DNA from: Strigamia acuminata
Lineage: Eukaryota; Arthropoda; Chilopoda; Geophilomorpha; Linotaeniidae
Length of the DNA stretch: 64,000 nucleotides
NCBI GenBank assembly: GCA_949358305.1
Contig: OX442319.1
Span: forward strand, 3,162,001-3,226,000
Direction: 5' to 3'
Below the pieces are notes generated by a model. That model saw only the letters and a program-made list of their open reading frames with translations, had not been told where the DNA came from and did not search any database. A program made the translations under genes and the position numbers. Shown one piece after another: positions 1-13,276 of the stretch (position 1 is its first letter; each line of letters opens with the position of its first letter).

Positions 1-1100
<1,100 letters not shown>

Positions 1101-1550
1101 ATAAAGAAGGGAAACAAAAAAGATCATTTATATACCTCGTCAGAAATGTACTAACTGTAATAACCTTGCCATTTTTGGCAAATACTTATTTATTGTACGG
1201 TGATTGATGGTGAAACTGTATTTGTATCACGCAATGTTTACTACATTTTGAAAAGTAAGAAAACAAATTTTCCAATAGTGCTTTTGGTGTTTTCTTTTTT
1301 GAAATTAATTTTTAATTTTGACAATAAAAGTAAAAATAGCAACAAAAATCAATTTTTATTTTAAATTTACACGTCAGATTAGTATTACAAAAAAAGAAAG
1401 AAAATGTTTACTATCGCCCTCTACCGCCAAATTCAAAAATTAAACTTACCTCGCCTGGAAAAGCGAGTGAAAAAGGGATCCTCGCGTGCCGACGTCAATT
1501 GGATCACGTTATGAGAATTTATTTACGATCACCGGCTCCGCAACTGCAGC

Positions 1551-4500
1551 ATGCAGACGAGGTAATGAAATATGAAGTCAATTTCTGCCTCATTTGGAAA
1601 AAATATCAATTTTGTAATATTTTTTTTTTCTTTAGGTGTAAATGATGTATCCATTATTTGAGCTATCATGTATTTTAAATTTAAAACAAACTGAATGCAG
1701 GAAACACAAAGATGTTTCACGAATTACGAATTATGCGTGGACTGATGTTAGTGGGCGAAGTACTTTGGCTTTGACTATTAGTAATGGTGCGAAATAAATA
1801 CAAATTTAATGATATAATTTTTTTTATGAATAAAAATTGTATTTATATGTTATTTTAATTTTATTTAGGATATGTTTTGCTGTATTACACAGCGAGGGAT
1901 CGGTCGAAACCGGTTTTAAGGCAAATTGCTTGGTGCGAAAATTATTCGAATCACATTACAACTCTCTGCTTCGATCCAACTGGATCTTGGTTGGTCTGCG
2001 CTGCTAAAGATGCCACTTTGTTCATCATTCCAGCTTTGTCTTTATTAGTAAAAAAAATATATATTGGAATGTTATTTTGGAAAATAGATCATTGATTTTA
2101 ATAGGGATATTCATAAAGTCATATTTAACTCGCAGTTTAACGTCTCCGCCATTTTTAACTCGCAGTTTAACGTCTCCGCCATTTTTAACTCGCAGTTTAA
2201 CGTCTCCGCCATTTTTAACTCGCAGTTTAACGTCTCCGCCATTTTTAACTCGCAGTTTAACGTTTCCGCCATTTTTAGATCGAGACGGGCAGTTTAAAAT
2301 TCTGTTTGGATTACTTTATGAATGCGCCTAATGATTTTATTTTTTAAGATTTGAAAAACATTACCGATAGTTAGTTTTAAAGATAAATATTTTCTAGGAT
2401 GCAACTGTCAAGGTTGACCATCTGTGGGCTCTCGATGATGTTACAAAAATCGAAATGTTAGGCAAACGTGGTGAGCATTTATTTTCAAAATCAAGAAATT
2501 CACGTTTTTATTTTCATTTATTTTTTATTTTTTAAATTTTTATTCACTTTTAATTATTGGCTGATCCTGCATGATTTTTTTTTGTTGATTTTTTTTGTTT
2601 TAAATTTATAATTTTGTCTAATTTTTATTTTTTTTTATTAATTAAATTTCCTCCTGCTTCCATCGGGTGACCCTACATCCAATATTTCATCTTCTCACTC
2701 ATCAGCTTCAGGAGAACGTGGTACGCATGCACCGTACCGTTACTGCTATTATTATTTATTTATTGATATAATTTTGTTATACGATAAATAAAATTCTAAA
2801 ATTATTTCTAAAATAAAAAAAAATATATTAATTTCAGCCGCGCCTACTTGCATCGTCTGGTGGCAAACCATGGACAACAAAAGCGTAGCAATAGTCGGCA
2901 ACGAGGTATAAAATCTCAATTTTTCAACATTTAAAATACGAATAACCCCTTTATTTCCTCCCAAGTTGGGCGAAATTTGTTTCATCAATCTAATCACCCA
3001 CCAAGAAGTTGGCGGCACGTACATCACAACAGGAATTTGCAATCTACACTTAATAAGAGACGACACTCACGACAGTGTCTATTTACTCATCACCGGCGTC
3101 AACAACCTACAATGGCAGCTTTTGCTCGAAAAAGTAACCGTCGGATATCAATGGCCGCTAGAATTCGAGGGTTCACGAATGAAAGAAAAAGGCAACATCC
3201 AGGTCGACCACAGACCGCACAGACTCAACAGATTCGCCGGACACACGCAGCTGAAACCTCAGAGCGCCAAAGGCCGCCATTTTGTTGCCGGCCATTACGC
3301 GGCGAACGGCATTCTAAGCGTAAGTTTTACAATTTTGATTTAAATGTTTATATTTATTTTGTTTTTTGTGTGGCAGGTGCACAGTGTGGATATGAACATC
3401 GCGCCGCTGTTTGTTTACAAATTGCCGACCGGTTCGAGAAATGTTTTATTGACCGATCGGTTGCTTTTCGTAACGACGAAAAATCAGTTGATGATTTTGT
3501 CGAACCAACTTGCCGAGTCGACGATCGACGGGAAGAAAGAAGCCGATCCGAATGCTCAAATCCAGACTTTTAATTTGCAAGGCGAGGAGCAAGTTTTGGC
3601 GGTGCTTACGACGTCGGGCGCTAAATTAAATAACCTCAAGACGATCGCGGCCAAAGCTGGTCCACGTAGTGTTCCTTCGTCGCCTCGTTTCAGCGCGCGC
3701 ATTCGACGACCGTCCGGGAGCTTGGGACCCGCTTTGGGCAAACGGTTTAATATTTTGGATTATCGGAAGGAAAATAGATTAGACGACATTAAAATACCAA
3801 CCACGAGGTTACATGGGTGTCTCGTCATAATGGAAACGATGGTGTTTGAATGCAGACCGAGGTAAAGATTTTATTAACATGTTTTTGGTTTTTGAATAAT
3901 GTTCGGGTCGATTTTTTTCAATAATGTTGGATTTTTTTCAATAATGTTCGATTTTTTTCTATAATTTCGATTTTTTTTTAATAATGTTCGATTTTTTCCA
4001 ATAATGTTTGATTTTTTCAATAATGTTCGATTTTTTTCTATAATTTCGATTTTTTTTTAATAATGTTCGATTTTTTCCAATAATGTTTGATTTTTTCAAT
4101 AATGTTCGATTTTTTTTTAATAATGTTCGATTTTTTTTAATAATGTTCGATTTTTTTCAATAATGTTCGATTTTTTTTCAATAATGTTCGTTTTTTTCAA
4201 TAATGTTTGATTTTTTTAAATAATTTTCGATTTTTTTCAATATTGTTTGATTTTTTTAAATAATTTTCGATTTTTTTAAATAATTTTTGATTTTTTTAAA
4301 TAATTTTCGATTTTTTCAGTAATATTCGATTTTTTTAATAATGTTTGATTTTTTTTAATAATGTTCGATTTTTTTCAATAATGTTTGATTTTTTTAAATA
4401 ATTTTTGATTTTTTTCAATAATTTTCGATTTTTGTCAATAATGTTCGATTTTTTTCTATAATTTCGATTTTTTTTTAATAATGTTCGATTTTTTCCAATA

Positions 4501-7500
4501 ATGTTTGATTTTTTCAATAATGTTCGATTTTTTTTTAATAATGTTCGATTTTTTTTCAATAATGTTTGTTTTTTTCAATAATGTTTGATTTTTTTAAATA
4601 ATTTTCGATTTTTTTCAATAATGTTTGATTTTTTTAAATAATTTTCGATTTTTTTAAATAATTTTTGATTTTTTTTAATAATTTTCGATTTTTTCAGTAA
4701 TATTCGATTTTTTTCAATAATGTTCGATTTTTTTTAATAATGTTCGATTTTTTTCAATAATGTTTGATTTTTTTAAATAATTTTCGATTTTTTTAAATAA
4801 TTTTTGATTTTTTTTAATAATTTTCGATTTTTTCAGTAATATTCGATTTTTTTAATAATGTTTGATTTTTTTTAATAATGTTCGATTTTTTTCAATAATG
4901 TTTGATTTTTTTAAATAATTTTTGATTTTTTTCAATAATTTTCGATTTTTTTCAATAATATCTTCGATTTTTTTCAATAATATTTGATTTTTTTCAATAA
5001 TGTTCGATTTTTTTAATAATGTTCGATTTTTTTTAATACTGTTTGATTTTTTTCAATAATCTTCGATTTTTTTCAATAATCTTCGATTTTTTTCAATAAT
5101 GTTTGATTTTTTTCAATGATCTTCGATTTTTTTCAATAATGTTAGATTTTTTCAATAATGTTAGATTTTTTTTCCAATAATGTTAGATTTTTTTCAATAA
5201 TTTTCGATTTCTTTAATAGGATGTCTCCCGAAAGGTTATTCCTCGAGTTGGTACTCACGCAAGATTTGAAATCGTCGGAAAAATTAGGAGTCACGCTCGG
5301 TTTAGATGTGAATAAACTTTACGAAACAACGGCCGATTATCAACTTAGTCAGGGCCATTTTGCAGCAGCAGTTCGTTTATATCAATTATCAAAAGTAATT
5401 ACAAACAAATCACCGAATATCATTCTAAATCTGGAGACTAACGATTGTTTTGCATCCTTAGTGTCCACACGTCAGAAGTGTCGCCAATTTTGCTGCTCAC
5501 GGGTGCGTGGGCGAACTGCTGAGTTACGTCCGGGTTCTTTTTTCCAACCAAGGGGTCGAGTTTCCGCTCTCCGACCGCCGCCATTTCGCCAACATGGAAT
5601 TGCTGTGCTACGTCCACCAAATTCTCGACCTCCGCGCCGGATCTAGCACGCTTTGTCAAGCCTTTCGCCACTTTCTACACGACAACCGTCACTATTCGGA
5701 ACCGCTGGCCGTGCAGCTGTTGGCCGATCAAGGTCTCTTCGACCTACTGGCAGTGGTCACTGAGCAAAGAGGACTTTTATCAATCATGCTCGAAGAACTT
5801 CTTCCATCCAATCCCGTTTCCTGGCTCAATGAAACTACCTCGGCTGTTTTAGACACGAGGAGTTACGGCATGATACTAAGGGGCATTCAAAATGGTGGAT
5901 TAAATGGCGGAAAATTTGTTTTATTTGGGATTTATTTGGAATTTGTGTTTTTTTTGCAGATGGTTACTTGAAGTGTTTGACGATGCCGTCGATTATTCAG
6001 ATTTTTTATCCCGATTCGACGCTTTCGATGACGCATTGCAAACGAATGAATAAATTAATGCCGCAGTTGAACGTTGATTTTCTTTTGCGCCTCGCTGTTC
6101 TGTACGATCCGACAAGACCGTGTTTGCGTATGTATTTGAAACGCGTTTTGAAACAGCAGCGTGCTCGAGAGTTTATACAACAGAACGAGGATTTAGCGTG
6201 GGAATCGCTTGTGATTGAGACGTTTATCATGTCACTGTTGTTTCTTAATTTTCGTCGTTCAACCATGCCTGCGTTTGATCTCACATTGGTTGGTGAGACT
6301 AGTAAATTACCAAACAAGGTTCGTCCGAATGAATTTCTTTATTTATTTATCGTAAATGCTTTATTGACGCAACCTAGATTTAGATTTTGAATTTAAATTC
6401 AATTGTTTTGGTCAATTTAGACATTTATTTTAGTCGTTTTGGTCAATTTAGACATTTATTTTAGTTGTTTTGGTCAATTTAGACATTTATTTTAGTTGTT
6501 TTGATACATTTAGACATTTATTTTAGTTGTTTTGGTCAATTTAGACATTTATTTTAGTCGTTTTGGTCAATTTAGACATTTATTTTAGTTGTTTTGGTCA
6601 ATTTAGACATTTATTTTAGTCGTTTTGGTCAATTTAGACATTTATTTTAGTTGTTTTGGTCAATTTAGACATTTATTTTAGTCGTTTTGGTCAATTTGGA
6701 CATTTATTTTAGTTGTTTTGGTCAATTTAGACATTTATGGTAAGTCCTCTACATATGAACGAGTTACGCAAAGGTGTGCAGGGTGGAAAAATTGTTAATC
6801 CTAATTAAAGACAACATTTTAAATCTTTTTTATTTTTATTTTATTTTTTTATTGTTAGAAATTAATTAGAGGTACATATTAAATGGTGGCATACAGTGGC
6901 ACTGCCACGAAACTTGAAGTTTGTAGACCTGAAAGTTCGTAACACGAATGTTCAGACGTAGAGGACTCGCTGCTATTATTTATTTCACGTATTCTTTTTT
7001 CTATATAGTTTCCTGTGTCACCGTCCAAAAGGCCCCGTCTCCCCCGAAGATCCTCTCCAATTGGTTGTGGTCTAGCACATGCAGCCGTCATTCAAAACAA
7101 ATCTGTTTACACCTGGGGAAAAACAGATCATTGTTGTCTCGGCTGTGGTCACATGGTACAAGAATGTTCTCCACCCATCTGCGTGGATCTCTTCACAACC
7201 CTCGCTACCAAAGTCGTTTCAATCGCTTGTGGCGCATGGCACACACTCGCACTCACAAACATTGGAGTAAATAAGCAATTATTAATTATTTAATTACTCC
7301 GTATTTATTTATTTAATTACTCCGTATTTATTTATTTAATTACTTCGTATTTATTTATTTAATTACTCCGTATTTATTTATTTAATTACTCCGTATTTAT
7401 TTATTTAATTACTCCGTATTTATTTATTTAATTACTCCGTATTTATTTATTTAATTACTCCGTATTTATTTATTTAATTACTCCGTATTTATTTATTTAA

Positions 7501-7511
7501 TTACTCCGTAT

Positions 7512-7554
<43 letters not shown>

Positions 7555-10500
7555 CAGGTTTACGCGTGGGGGATGTCAAAGTACGGTCAGCTCGGTGTCG
7601 GTGTGGCTGACAAACACCCACGGCCTGTGTTGATCGAATCGCTGGTCGACGAGCACATTGTGGCCGTAACTTGTGGCCAATACCACTCATTGGCATTGAC
7701 GGCTGATGGGCGCGTTTATTCATGGGGGTGGGGTGTGCATGGTCAGTTGGGCCATTGCTCGTCGAACGACGAAGCCACTCCGCGATTGTTGAAATTTGTC
7801 GAGAACGAAATCGTCGTCAAAGTTAGCGCGGGTTACGGGCACAGTGCAGTCCTCACGGCTAAAGGGGACGTGTACACGTTTGGGTGTGGCATGTTTGGCC
7901 AGTTGGGCAATGGAAGTATGAGTAAGAGTTCAGTGCCTATTCGCGTTGAGTTGCCGGAGAAGATTAATTTGATTGGGTGCGGATATTTTCACAATGTGAG
8001 AGTTGTTTGGGGTGTTGAGACGAGGTGGAAAAGTTGACTAATTATTGTTGCTTTAGGTTGTAATAACTGCATCCAACCATATATACATGTGGGGCTCGAA
8101 TCCTCAGCAATTGCGACTACAAGCGCAGGCATCGCGAAGAGCGCGGCTTCAATCGAAAGCTCAGCATGTCGAAGCGGGCGAAGCGCTTTCGGCCGATAGT
8201 TATTCGGTTATAATGGGTCCGCAGAATCATCTGTTGCCAACTGTGGTGGACAACAATGAAGTTGCTTCTCCCATAATTCAAGTGGCTTGTGGCTCCCATC
8301 ATTCAGCGGCGCTCACGATGGACGGAGAAGTGTTCACTTGGGGGAGGAATTTGGATGGCCAGCTTGGAAATTGTTCGAGAAAAGAACAAGTATTTGTGGT
8401 TCAGTTATTGTGTGTTTAAGGGGTTTTATTAATAGAAGCAATTTTGAAATTTTGAAATACAGTAGGCGCATTCAATAACTTCTCGTCTAAATTTTCGTCT
8501 ACACGAATTTTTAGACGAAATGTTTTGTTTCTGAATGCAATCGTTTAGTTCCCAAATAAACAATTGTTTAACTGCCAAACTTGATCTGGGAATCCAGAGA
8601 ATCTCGTTTAAAAGTTTGTGCAAACGGGTTTAAACGATCGTTTGTGAGTTATTGAATGCGCCTAGTGTGTTTTCTACATACGAACGAGTTCCGTTCCGAG
8701 AACGCGTTTGCGAGTTGAATTGTTCGTAAGTTCGGCAAAAGTTTGTATAAAAGTTATGTGACAAACTGGCCGCTGCCAGTCGGCACTGGCGACATTATCT
8801 AGATGATCCTCAGCAGCTCATATGGCGTGTTGTCGGAGCTGCGTCCTCATTGCAGCCAATGAAGGCAGTTCCGCACGGTCTCTAACTTTCAAGTCTGACG
8901 GACTTGAAGCGACCTGTTGGATGGTGCCGTTAGGTACGGCGTGGCACTGTTAATCCACCACACTGCTCAGGTGGTCCTCAACCACGTGGTCAGCAGTTGG
9001 TCTGGGCTAGGTTGTTACAGGCGGTAACACAGTGGACACATAACCCCTAGATAACCACGGCAATAAAGACTATTAATCCCAAACTCTGTTCTCCATGTTC
9101 TATTTTACGTGAATCCGCCTCATAGTCCTTCCCTGGCCGATGCGGATTGCGAGAAGACTGCAAAGTACGACCGCAACCGCATCCACCCGGCAGTTGACTT
9201 GCTTTTTAGTGGGGTTTTCCTGATCGTGATCGGCTCCTTGGGGACGATTCCAAAGAAGATTGTAGAACATCTTCGGTCAGTGGGGCTGAGTTCAGGTTGA
9301 CTGTTGCGGTTCATGAGCCAGGTCGCGCTACATCAAACTATCTGATTGGCAGCCGACTTCATGGACGGTAGCGGAGGCCTTCGAGCACACACGGGCACTG
9401 CTCGTTGTGGCGCTCAGACTGTTCTGACAGTTGCTCGTGGTGTACGGTGACCTTTAACGACCTTCAAAGAACGACCGACCGCCATTCACAGTTCTCTGAA
9501 AGTTCGTAACTCGAATGTTCGTGTGTGGGGAACTCGCTGTATTAACAATTTTGCACTTGTAGATTTGTCAAGTGCTGTCATGCACATTTAATGAAACCCT
9601 CTCCCTTTTTGTATTGTTTCTCTTATAATTATTATTTTGTTTAAAGCGATTACCAGTTTGCGTGAATATTAATGAGAAAGTGACGCACATTGGTTGCGGA
9701 TCTGATTTTACCATTGCCATGGGTTCGGATGGAAGAGTATGGGGATGGGGACAGAACGACTGCGGACAAGTATGGATTTGAGTTTTCGTGCTGTTGAAGT
9801 TTGAATTTTGATTTGTTGATTAAATTTCGTTTAGGTTGGCTTGAATATTGATAACACAACATCTGGCAAGACAATTACTATTAAGACTAATAGACGGATT
9901 GTGCAATTGCGCAATACGCAGCAATGGGGGGTAGTGAAACCTCAGCAAGTGGCAATTTGTGGAATGATGCAGGAATACGAACCGAGTAAAATTATGGATT
10001 CGGAAGACGACGGTGTGGTCAATGATAAATATTGGTTTCTCAAGAAGTTGTACCCACTGGTTGGGTTTGAAGAGCCGTGTTTTGGAGCGAAAACATTGCA
10101 TTTGGGTTTGGAAGTTTTTCACGGCCATTATTGTGCGGAGAAAATTGTGGATTACGCCAATAAGTTAAAGTTGTTCCACGCGTGCGCTAAAGTTTGTTAT
10201 TTACAATCCGAGTACAGTCGCAGCTTCATGTTTAATTTGCAAGCTTTAAACGTGAATCCTGGAAATGATTCTAAGTGCTTAACTGCCATTAGTTTACTGG
10301 ATTGGTACCTGAAGTTGGTATCCGAAGAGGATCATGAAGCGTTGAAACAACTACTTGAAAATGTAATTTGTTTTTTTTTTAAATTTATTTCTTCAATGTT
10401 TCACATTTTGTCAATAGGTTGTCAACTTTTGGATGGATTTAAATTTACCCATTGGAAACCTGGAATTGTTTCTTACGAACAAATTATCTCGCTTCGTCCA

Positions 10501-11774
10501 TCCGATGTGTTCATTGCTGTTCATGTAAATTTTTATTAATTACTATGTTTACATGTACTCAGTTAATCAGATAAGTGAAAATGCGAATATATTCGGAAAA
10601 CTAAATTCCAGTTGTACGAGGTAGATTTTGGGCGTTTTGCGCATTGAAAACTGCATGTAAACACCCACAAGACCCGTGTATGCAAAAATTAAATACTGCG
10701 ATCGGAATGTTGTTGGATCGTCACATTAACAATACGTTAGACCAGGGGTCGGCAACCTTTTGAGACGGAAGAGCCAAAAGTTACAATTTACAAAATTGAC
10801 CAGTTATTAAAGAGCCACTAACATTTTTGTTTCAATATTATGGTGCATTATGGTACATCGAAAGAGCAGTAGGGTTGCCGACCCCTGCGTTAGACCGATG
10901 TTCCAGTGACACTTAGTTCCGAAAACGATGTGTAATGACAATGAGCTAAAAACACAATTTCCGGGGTCAGAATTTGATTTGTTTAGGGACTGAAATAGAT
11001 CGACAACCATTTTGTTGTTCCAGTTAATCAAAATGCATTATGGGTACTTCACATGTCACATCATATTTACCAGAAAACTAATGCCATGTAAACGCACACA
11101 GTTGTCCGTGTAAATTAAATCCGGATTTTAACTTATCTGGAAAACTGAGTACATGTAAACATGGTAACCGATTATACTCCTTCGATTATAAAACGTTAAC
11201 ACTTATTTTTATAGTCCTAGCCCAAACTCAACTCGTTTTCCCTCATTTATCGGCAAAATGTCTACGAAGTTTAACTTGTCCTTGGCATCGGCATTACTCG
11301 TGCTTCTTAAATCAGGTTAAATTTCTAATCGCAAATTTTATTTTCTCTACTCAAATCATTAAATTCATTAAAATTGTTTTTTGTTTCGTTGTAGGTAACA
11401 TTGAGCCCGAGTTCTTCCGGCTGCTCACCGCTTCTGCTAAAAATCATTCCTCGTCTTACGTGACCGGTGAGGATGCGTTAACGGATGCGATAACTCTCCG
11501 TCCACGACAACTAGAGAACATAGTGCACATGCTTGACCAGGAAGGTGCGCACTCGCCAACCGCCGCGCGTGTTTTGCTGTTTTCTTGCGGACATCACTAC
11601 ACTTCTTACATGTTCACTCGAACGGTTTTACCTCGTTTTGAAGCGTCCATGAGAACACTTCCTATACAATTGACGCGTACCACTCAAGCTCTTTTAGCGA
11701 GTTACAGTAGCGACGCTTTGCAGCCAATGGCGTGTCCTCGGTGCGTGTTCTTTAGAATTAAGGAAAGTATTTAG
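1551..11774 (+). CDS. Large RCC1-repeat protein with propeller-like N-terminal half (candidate Claret/GLO-4-type Rab GEF)
   Basis: Eighteen exons join with correct phases: 1551-1561, 1701-1786, 1869-2047, 2398-2470, 2838-2905, 2966-3319, 3377-3861, 5220-5394, 5462-5894, 5960-6318, 7009-7266, 7558-7995, 8057-8389, 9647-9769, 9835-10362, 10418-10524, 11215-11315 and 11395-11774. They total 4,491 nt, about 1,496 aa. The start at 1551 (MQTRKHKDVS) is the first in-frame Met after an upstream stop at 1512. Residues ~1-500 look like a WD/beta-propeller region ([19 protein letters not shown]). Residues ~500-740 are helical. RCC1 blades follow at ~745-1135, with repeated motifs such as [25 protein letters not shown] and [14 protein letters not shown] helical region and a C-terminal Cys/His patch (FSCGHHY...CPRC, a RING-like remnant) end the protein. 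Drosophila Claret and C. elegans GLO-4 are RCC1 proteins linked to a Rab32/38-type GTPase in lysosome-related organelles; calling this an orthologue is inference. The gene model itself is strong because every junction keeps frame. Confidence 0.8.
2102..2330. mobile_element. MITE family 1, copy 2, with an internal 30-bp tandem repeat
   Basis: The left end reads TAGGGATATTCATAAAGT and the right end ACTTTATGAATGCGCCTA, an imperfect terminal inverted repeat with TA at the edges. The interior is about five copies of an exact 30-bp unit (core CGCAGTTTAACGTCTCCGCC) from about 2124 to 2279. It sits in intron 3 of the RCC1 gene. The reading frame through the repeats is a repeat artefact. Confidence 0.65.
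3890..5215. repeat. AT-rich minisatellite, ~20-21 bp unit, about 60 copies
   Basis: Degenerate copies of AATAATGTTCGATTTTTTTC run without a break and fill almost all of the 1.36-kb intron 7 of the RCC1 gene. Variants carry TTCGA, TTTGA or TTAGA and different T-run lengths. Blocks near 3960-4160 and 4440-4560 repeat the same variant order, so higher-order duplication is visible. Confidence 0.9.
6390..6740. repeat. 31-bp minisatellite, about 11 copies
   Basis: The unit contains TTTTGGTCAATTTAGACATT and alternates TAGTCG and TAGTTG variants. It lies in intron 10 of the RCC1 gene and is followed directly by a MITE at 6741. Confidence 0.9.
6741..6968. mobile_element. MITE family 2, copy 1
   Basis: The left end AGTCCTCTACATATGAACGA is mirrored by the right end, which contains GAATGTTCAGACGTAGAGGA. 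Both arms continue with GAGTTACG / AGTTCGTAAC. The same arms recur around 8670 and 9500. No ORF. It lies in intron 10 of the RCC1 gene. Confidence 0.5.
7270..7555. repeat. 23-bp minisatellite followed by (TTTA)n
   Basis: About ten copies of AATTACTCCGTATTTATTT, nearly identical, grade into a pure TTTA microsatellite just before the acceptor at 7557. It fills intron 11 of the RCC1 gene. Confidence 0.9.
8463..8664. mobile_element. MITE family 1, copy 3
   Basis: The termini are TAGGCGCATTCAATAACT and AGTTATTGAATGCGCCTA, an 18-bp perfect inverted repeat including the TA ends. The interior has short inverted blocks (CGTCTAAATTTTCG / ATTTTTAGACGAAA). It lies in intron 13 of the RCC1 gene and directly abuts a family 2 element. 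Confidence 0.8.
8665..9538. mobile_element. MITE family 2, copy 2, enlarged by a ~700-bp unassigned insert
   Basis: The left arm (TTTCTACATACGAACGAGTT) and right arm (AGTTCGTAACTCGAATGTTC) match copy 1 at 6741-6968. The segment between about 8760 and 9480 is absent from copy 1 and more GC-rich. It contains AATAAA at 9063-9068 and could be a solo LTR or another element, but no clean LTR ends were found. It is part of the 1.26-kb intron 13 of the RCC1 gene. Confidence 0.4.
10541..11168. mobile_element. MITE family 3, copy 1 (TIR ATGTTTACATGTACTCAG)
   Basis: The left end TACTATGTTTACATGTACTC mirrors the right end, which ends ACATGTAAACATGGTAA. The subterminal ATCAGATAAGTGAA / TTATCTGGAAAACT is also mirrored. 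A second copy in opposite orientation lies at 24739-25310; both share the internal block GGGCGTTTTGCGCATTGAAA. This copy sits in intron 16 of the RCC1 gene and is interrupted by a nested hAT-like element. Confidence 0.75.
10743..10887. mobile_element. hAT-type MITE, 145 bp, nested, with 8-bp TSD
   Basis: The ends CAGGGGTCGGCAACC and GGTTGCCGACCCCTG are perfect inverted repeats of the form seen in many hAT-superfamily elements. The flanks 10735-10742 and 10888-10895 are both CGTTAGAC, an exact 8-bp target duplication as expected for hAT. It is inserted inside MITE family 3 copy 1, so it is the younger of the two. Confidence 0.92.
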
Positions 11775-12132
11775 GATGTGTAAAATATTTGAATTTAGAA
11801 ATAGATAAATGTCTGTATTGTGTTGTATATTAATTAAATTATGAAATAATTTAAAAAGATCGTCTGGATTTAAATTTAATTTCCACTCTGTAAGTACCAT
11901 TCACATGATTTCGTCAAACAATGTTGCAAATTGTTGTGTTTACAGCTTTACACGTGAATTTTAATAATTTTTAGGAATGTACAGATCCAAATTGCAATCA
12001 ACTTAAACCCCTTTAAGTTAGAATAATTAAATTTAAAATTAATCGAAATTAATTTGTTACGATACTTGACTAGACAGAACAAATATTTTGTAAAATGTAC
12101 ACAAATAATTAAAAATAAGTAAAAAGTGGAAA

Positions 12133-12932
12133 CTAATTGAGCATTTTATGTTTGTCATAAATATTCCTTCGCTGTTCTTGAACTTGACGTTTCCATTTGT
12201 ATTGTTGATGTCCAACACTTTTCAACACGTTGCTGCTGGTTCGTCGTTGCGATGTTGATGCGACCGGTGGGAGCTCCTCCTATCAAATCAACGTTAAAAT
12301 TCTTAGACTAAATTTTATGGAAATAAATTAACGAAAAAAACCTCTTCATTGGTGTGTTCTTGATACGTGATTCCACGTTTATTCAGTAATGGATCCAAAC
12401 ACATCAAAAAGAGCATGTAAACCACAAGAAGCGACACAATCCAGATTATAATAATCACTACGACCTGTAAAATAAAAATAAAATGTCATTTTTTAAAATT
12501 AAAATACATTTTTATAAGTATTTTTTGTTACTTTAATGGTCATTGTACTCCTGCTCTCGTGTTTGCACTCACAACGAGGGCAAAATTCATTTTCTTTATT
12601 ATTCAAAGTGCCCGAGATTTGCGGCAATACTACAATTTCGCACTTGCTGCAGTTTAGAAATTGGTGTTTATGTTCTGTCGTTTAATTATCGATTAATACG
12701 AACCAGTTTGTTGCTTCTACGTTCGCTATGTAGAGTTTTCTTTTTGCATCGGTGGTTGTTCCGTTGACGATAGACACGTCCGGGCAAACGCATTTACATC
12801 GCATGTTGTCATATTGAGCCTAAAAAATTGATTTTTATTAGTGGAAAGGATTTTAATTTAGTGTACCTTTGCTGTTATTGCAAAACACAGAATGAATAGG
12901 GAATATGCGATGAAAGTGTGAAACGACGCCAT
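12133..12932 (-). CDS. TMEM9: TMEM9-family lysosomal/endosomal membrane protein
   Basis: Five exons on the minus strand: 12932-12867, 12819-12704, 12646-12532, 12464-12342 and 12279-12133, giving 567 nt and 188 aa (human TMEM9 is about 183 aa). An N-terminal signal peptide (MASFHTFIAYSLFILCFA) is followed by a Cys-rich luminal domain with CKCVCP, an NGT glycosylation site, CKCEI and FCPRCECKHE. One membrane segment follows (VVVIIIIWIVSLLVVYMLFL), then the conserved cytosolic tail ending QYKWKRQVQEQRRNIYDKHK. This order and the tail are characteristic of TMEM9/TMEM9B, type I proteins of late endosomes and lysosomes linked to V-ATPase and CLC transporters (family knowledge). All junctions are GT-AG and in phase. 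The gene converges on the RCC1 gene, with about 360 bp between stops, and diverges from the THAP gene. Confidence 0.93.
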
Positions 12933-13276
12933 TACTATTAGAGTATGTCCACCTAGCGTCATATGACACGCTGTTGCTGAACACAGGAAAAATCTGATTC
13001 GTAATTCATTGTTTTTTTTAATTTTTTTTGGAGATCGAATATAGATTCGGAAAAAATAATAATTTACGGTAAATTACGGTAAAAGAAAGAAACGAAAATG
13101 TGAAATTAAAATTTATTTCGCCACCTGTTGGCAAATTGAACAACTTGTGTTTTAATGGCCGCGCTGGAAAAGAATACGTCACATAAAAGTGGATAAACAA
13201 CAGACAATATCCGCGATACCGCAGCGTACTACAAGCCAAGCAAGTGTGGAAACCGATGCTGGGACTCTAATTGACA
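12933..13276. promoter_or_regulatory. Short divergent intergenic region between TMEM9 (-) and the THAP gene (+)
   Basis: Only 344 bp separate the two start codons, so 5' UTRs and promoters of both genes must lie here. I see no clear TATA box. A shared bidirectional promoter is inferred from spacing alone. Confidence 0.4.

Noticed and set aside
2712-2720. A 9-nt microexon (GAGAACGTG) between AG and GT in RCC1 intron 4
   Set aside because: It would keep frame, but 9 nt is too little evidence; exon 4 to exon 5 also joins in phase without it.
4335-4559. Lys/Asn-rich minus-strand frame (KKNRTLLKK repeats)
   Set aside because: Artefact of the intron 7 minisatellite of the RCC1 gene.
5960-6053. 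Alternative frame [15 protein letters not shown] at the start of RCC1 exon 10
   Set aside because: It stops after 31 codons, whereas the phase from exon 9 (donor at 5895) leads directly into the long frame used.
8760-9480. Solo LTR inside MITE family 2 copy 2
   Set aside because: AATAAA and GC-rich DNA fit an LTR, but no TG...CA ends with a target duplication could be defined.
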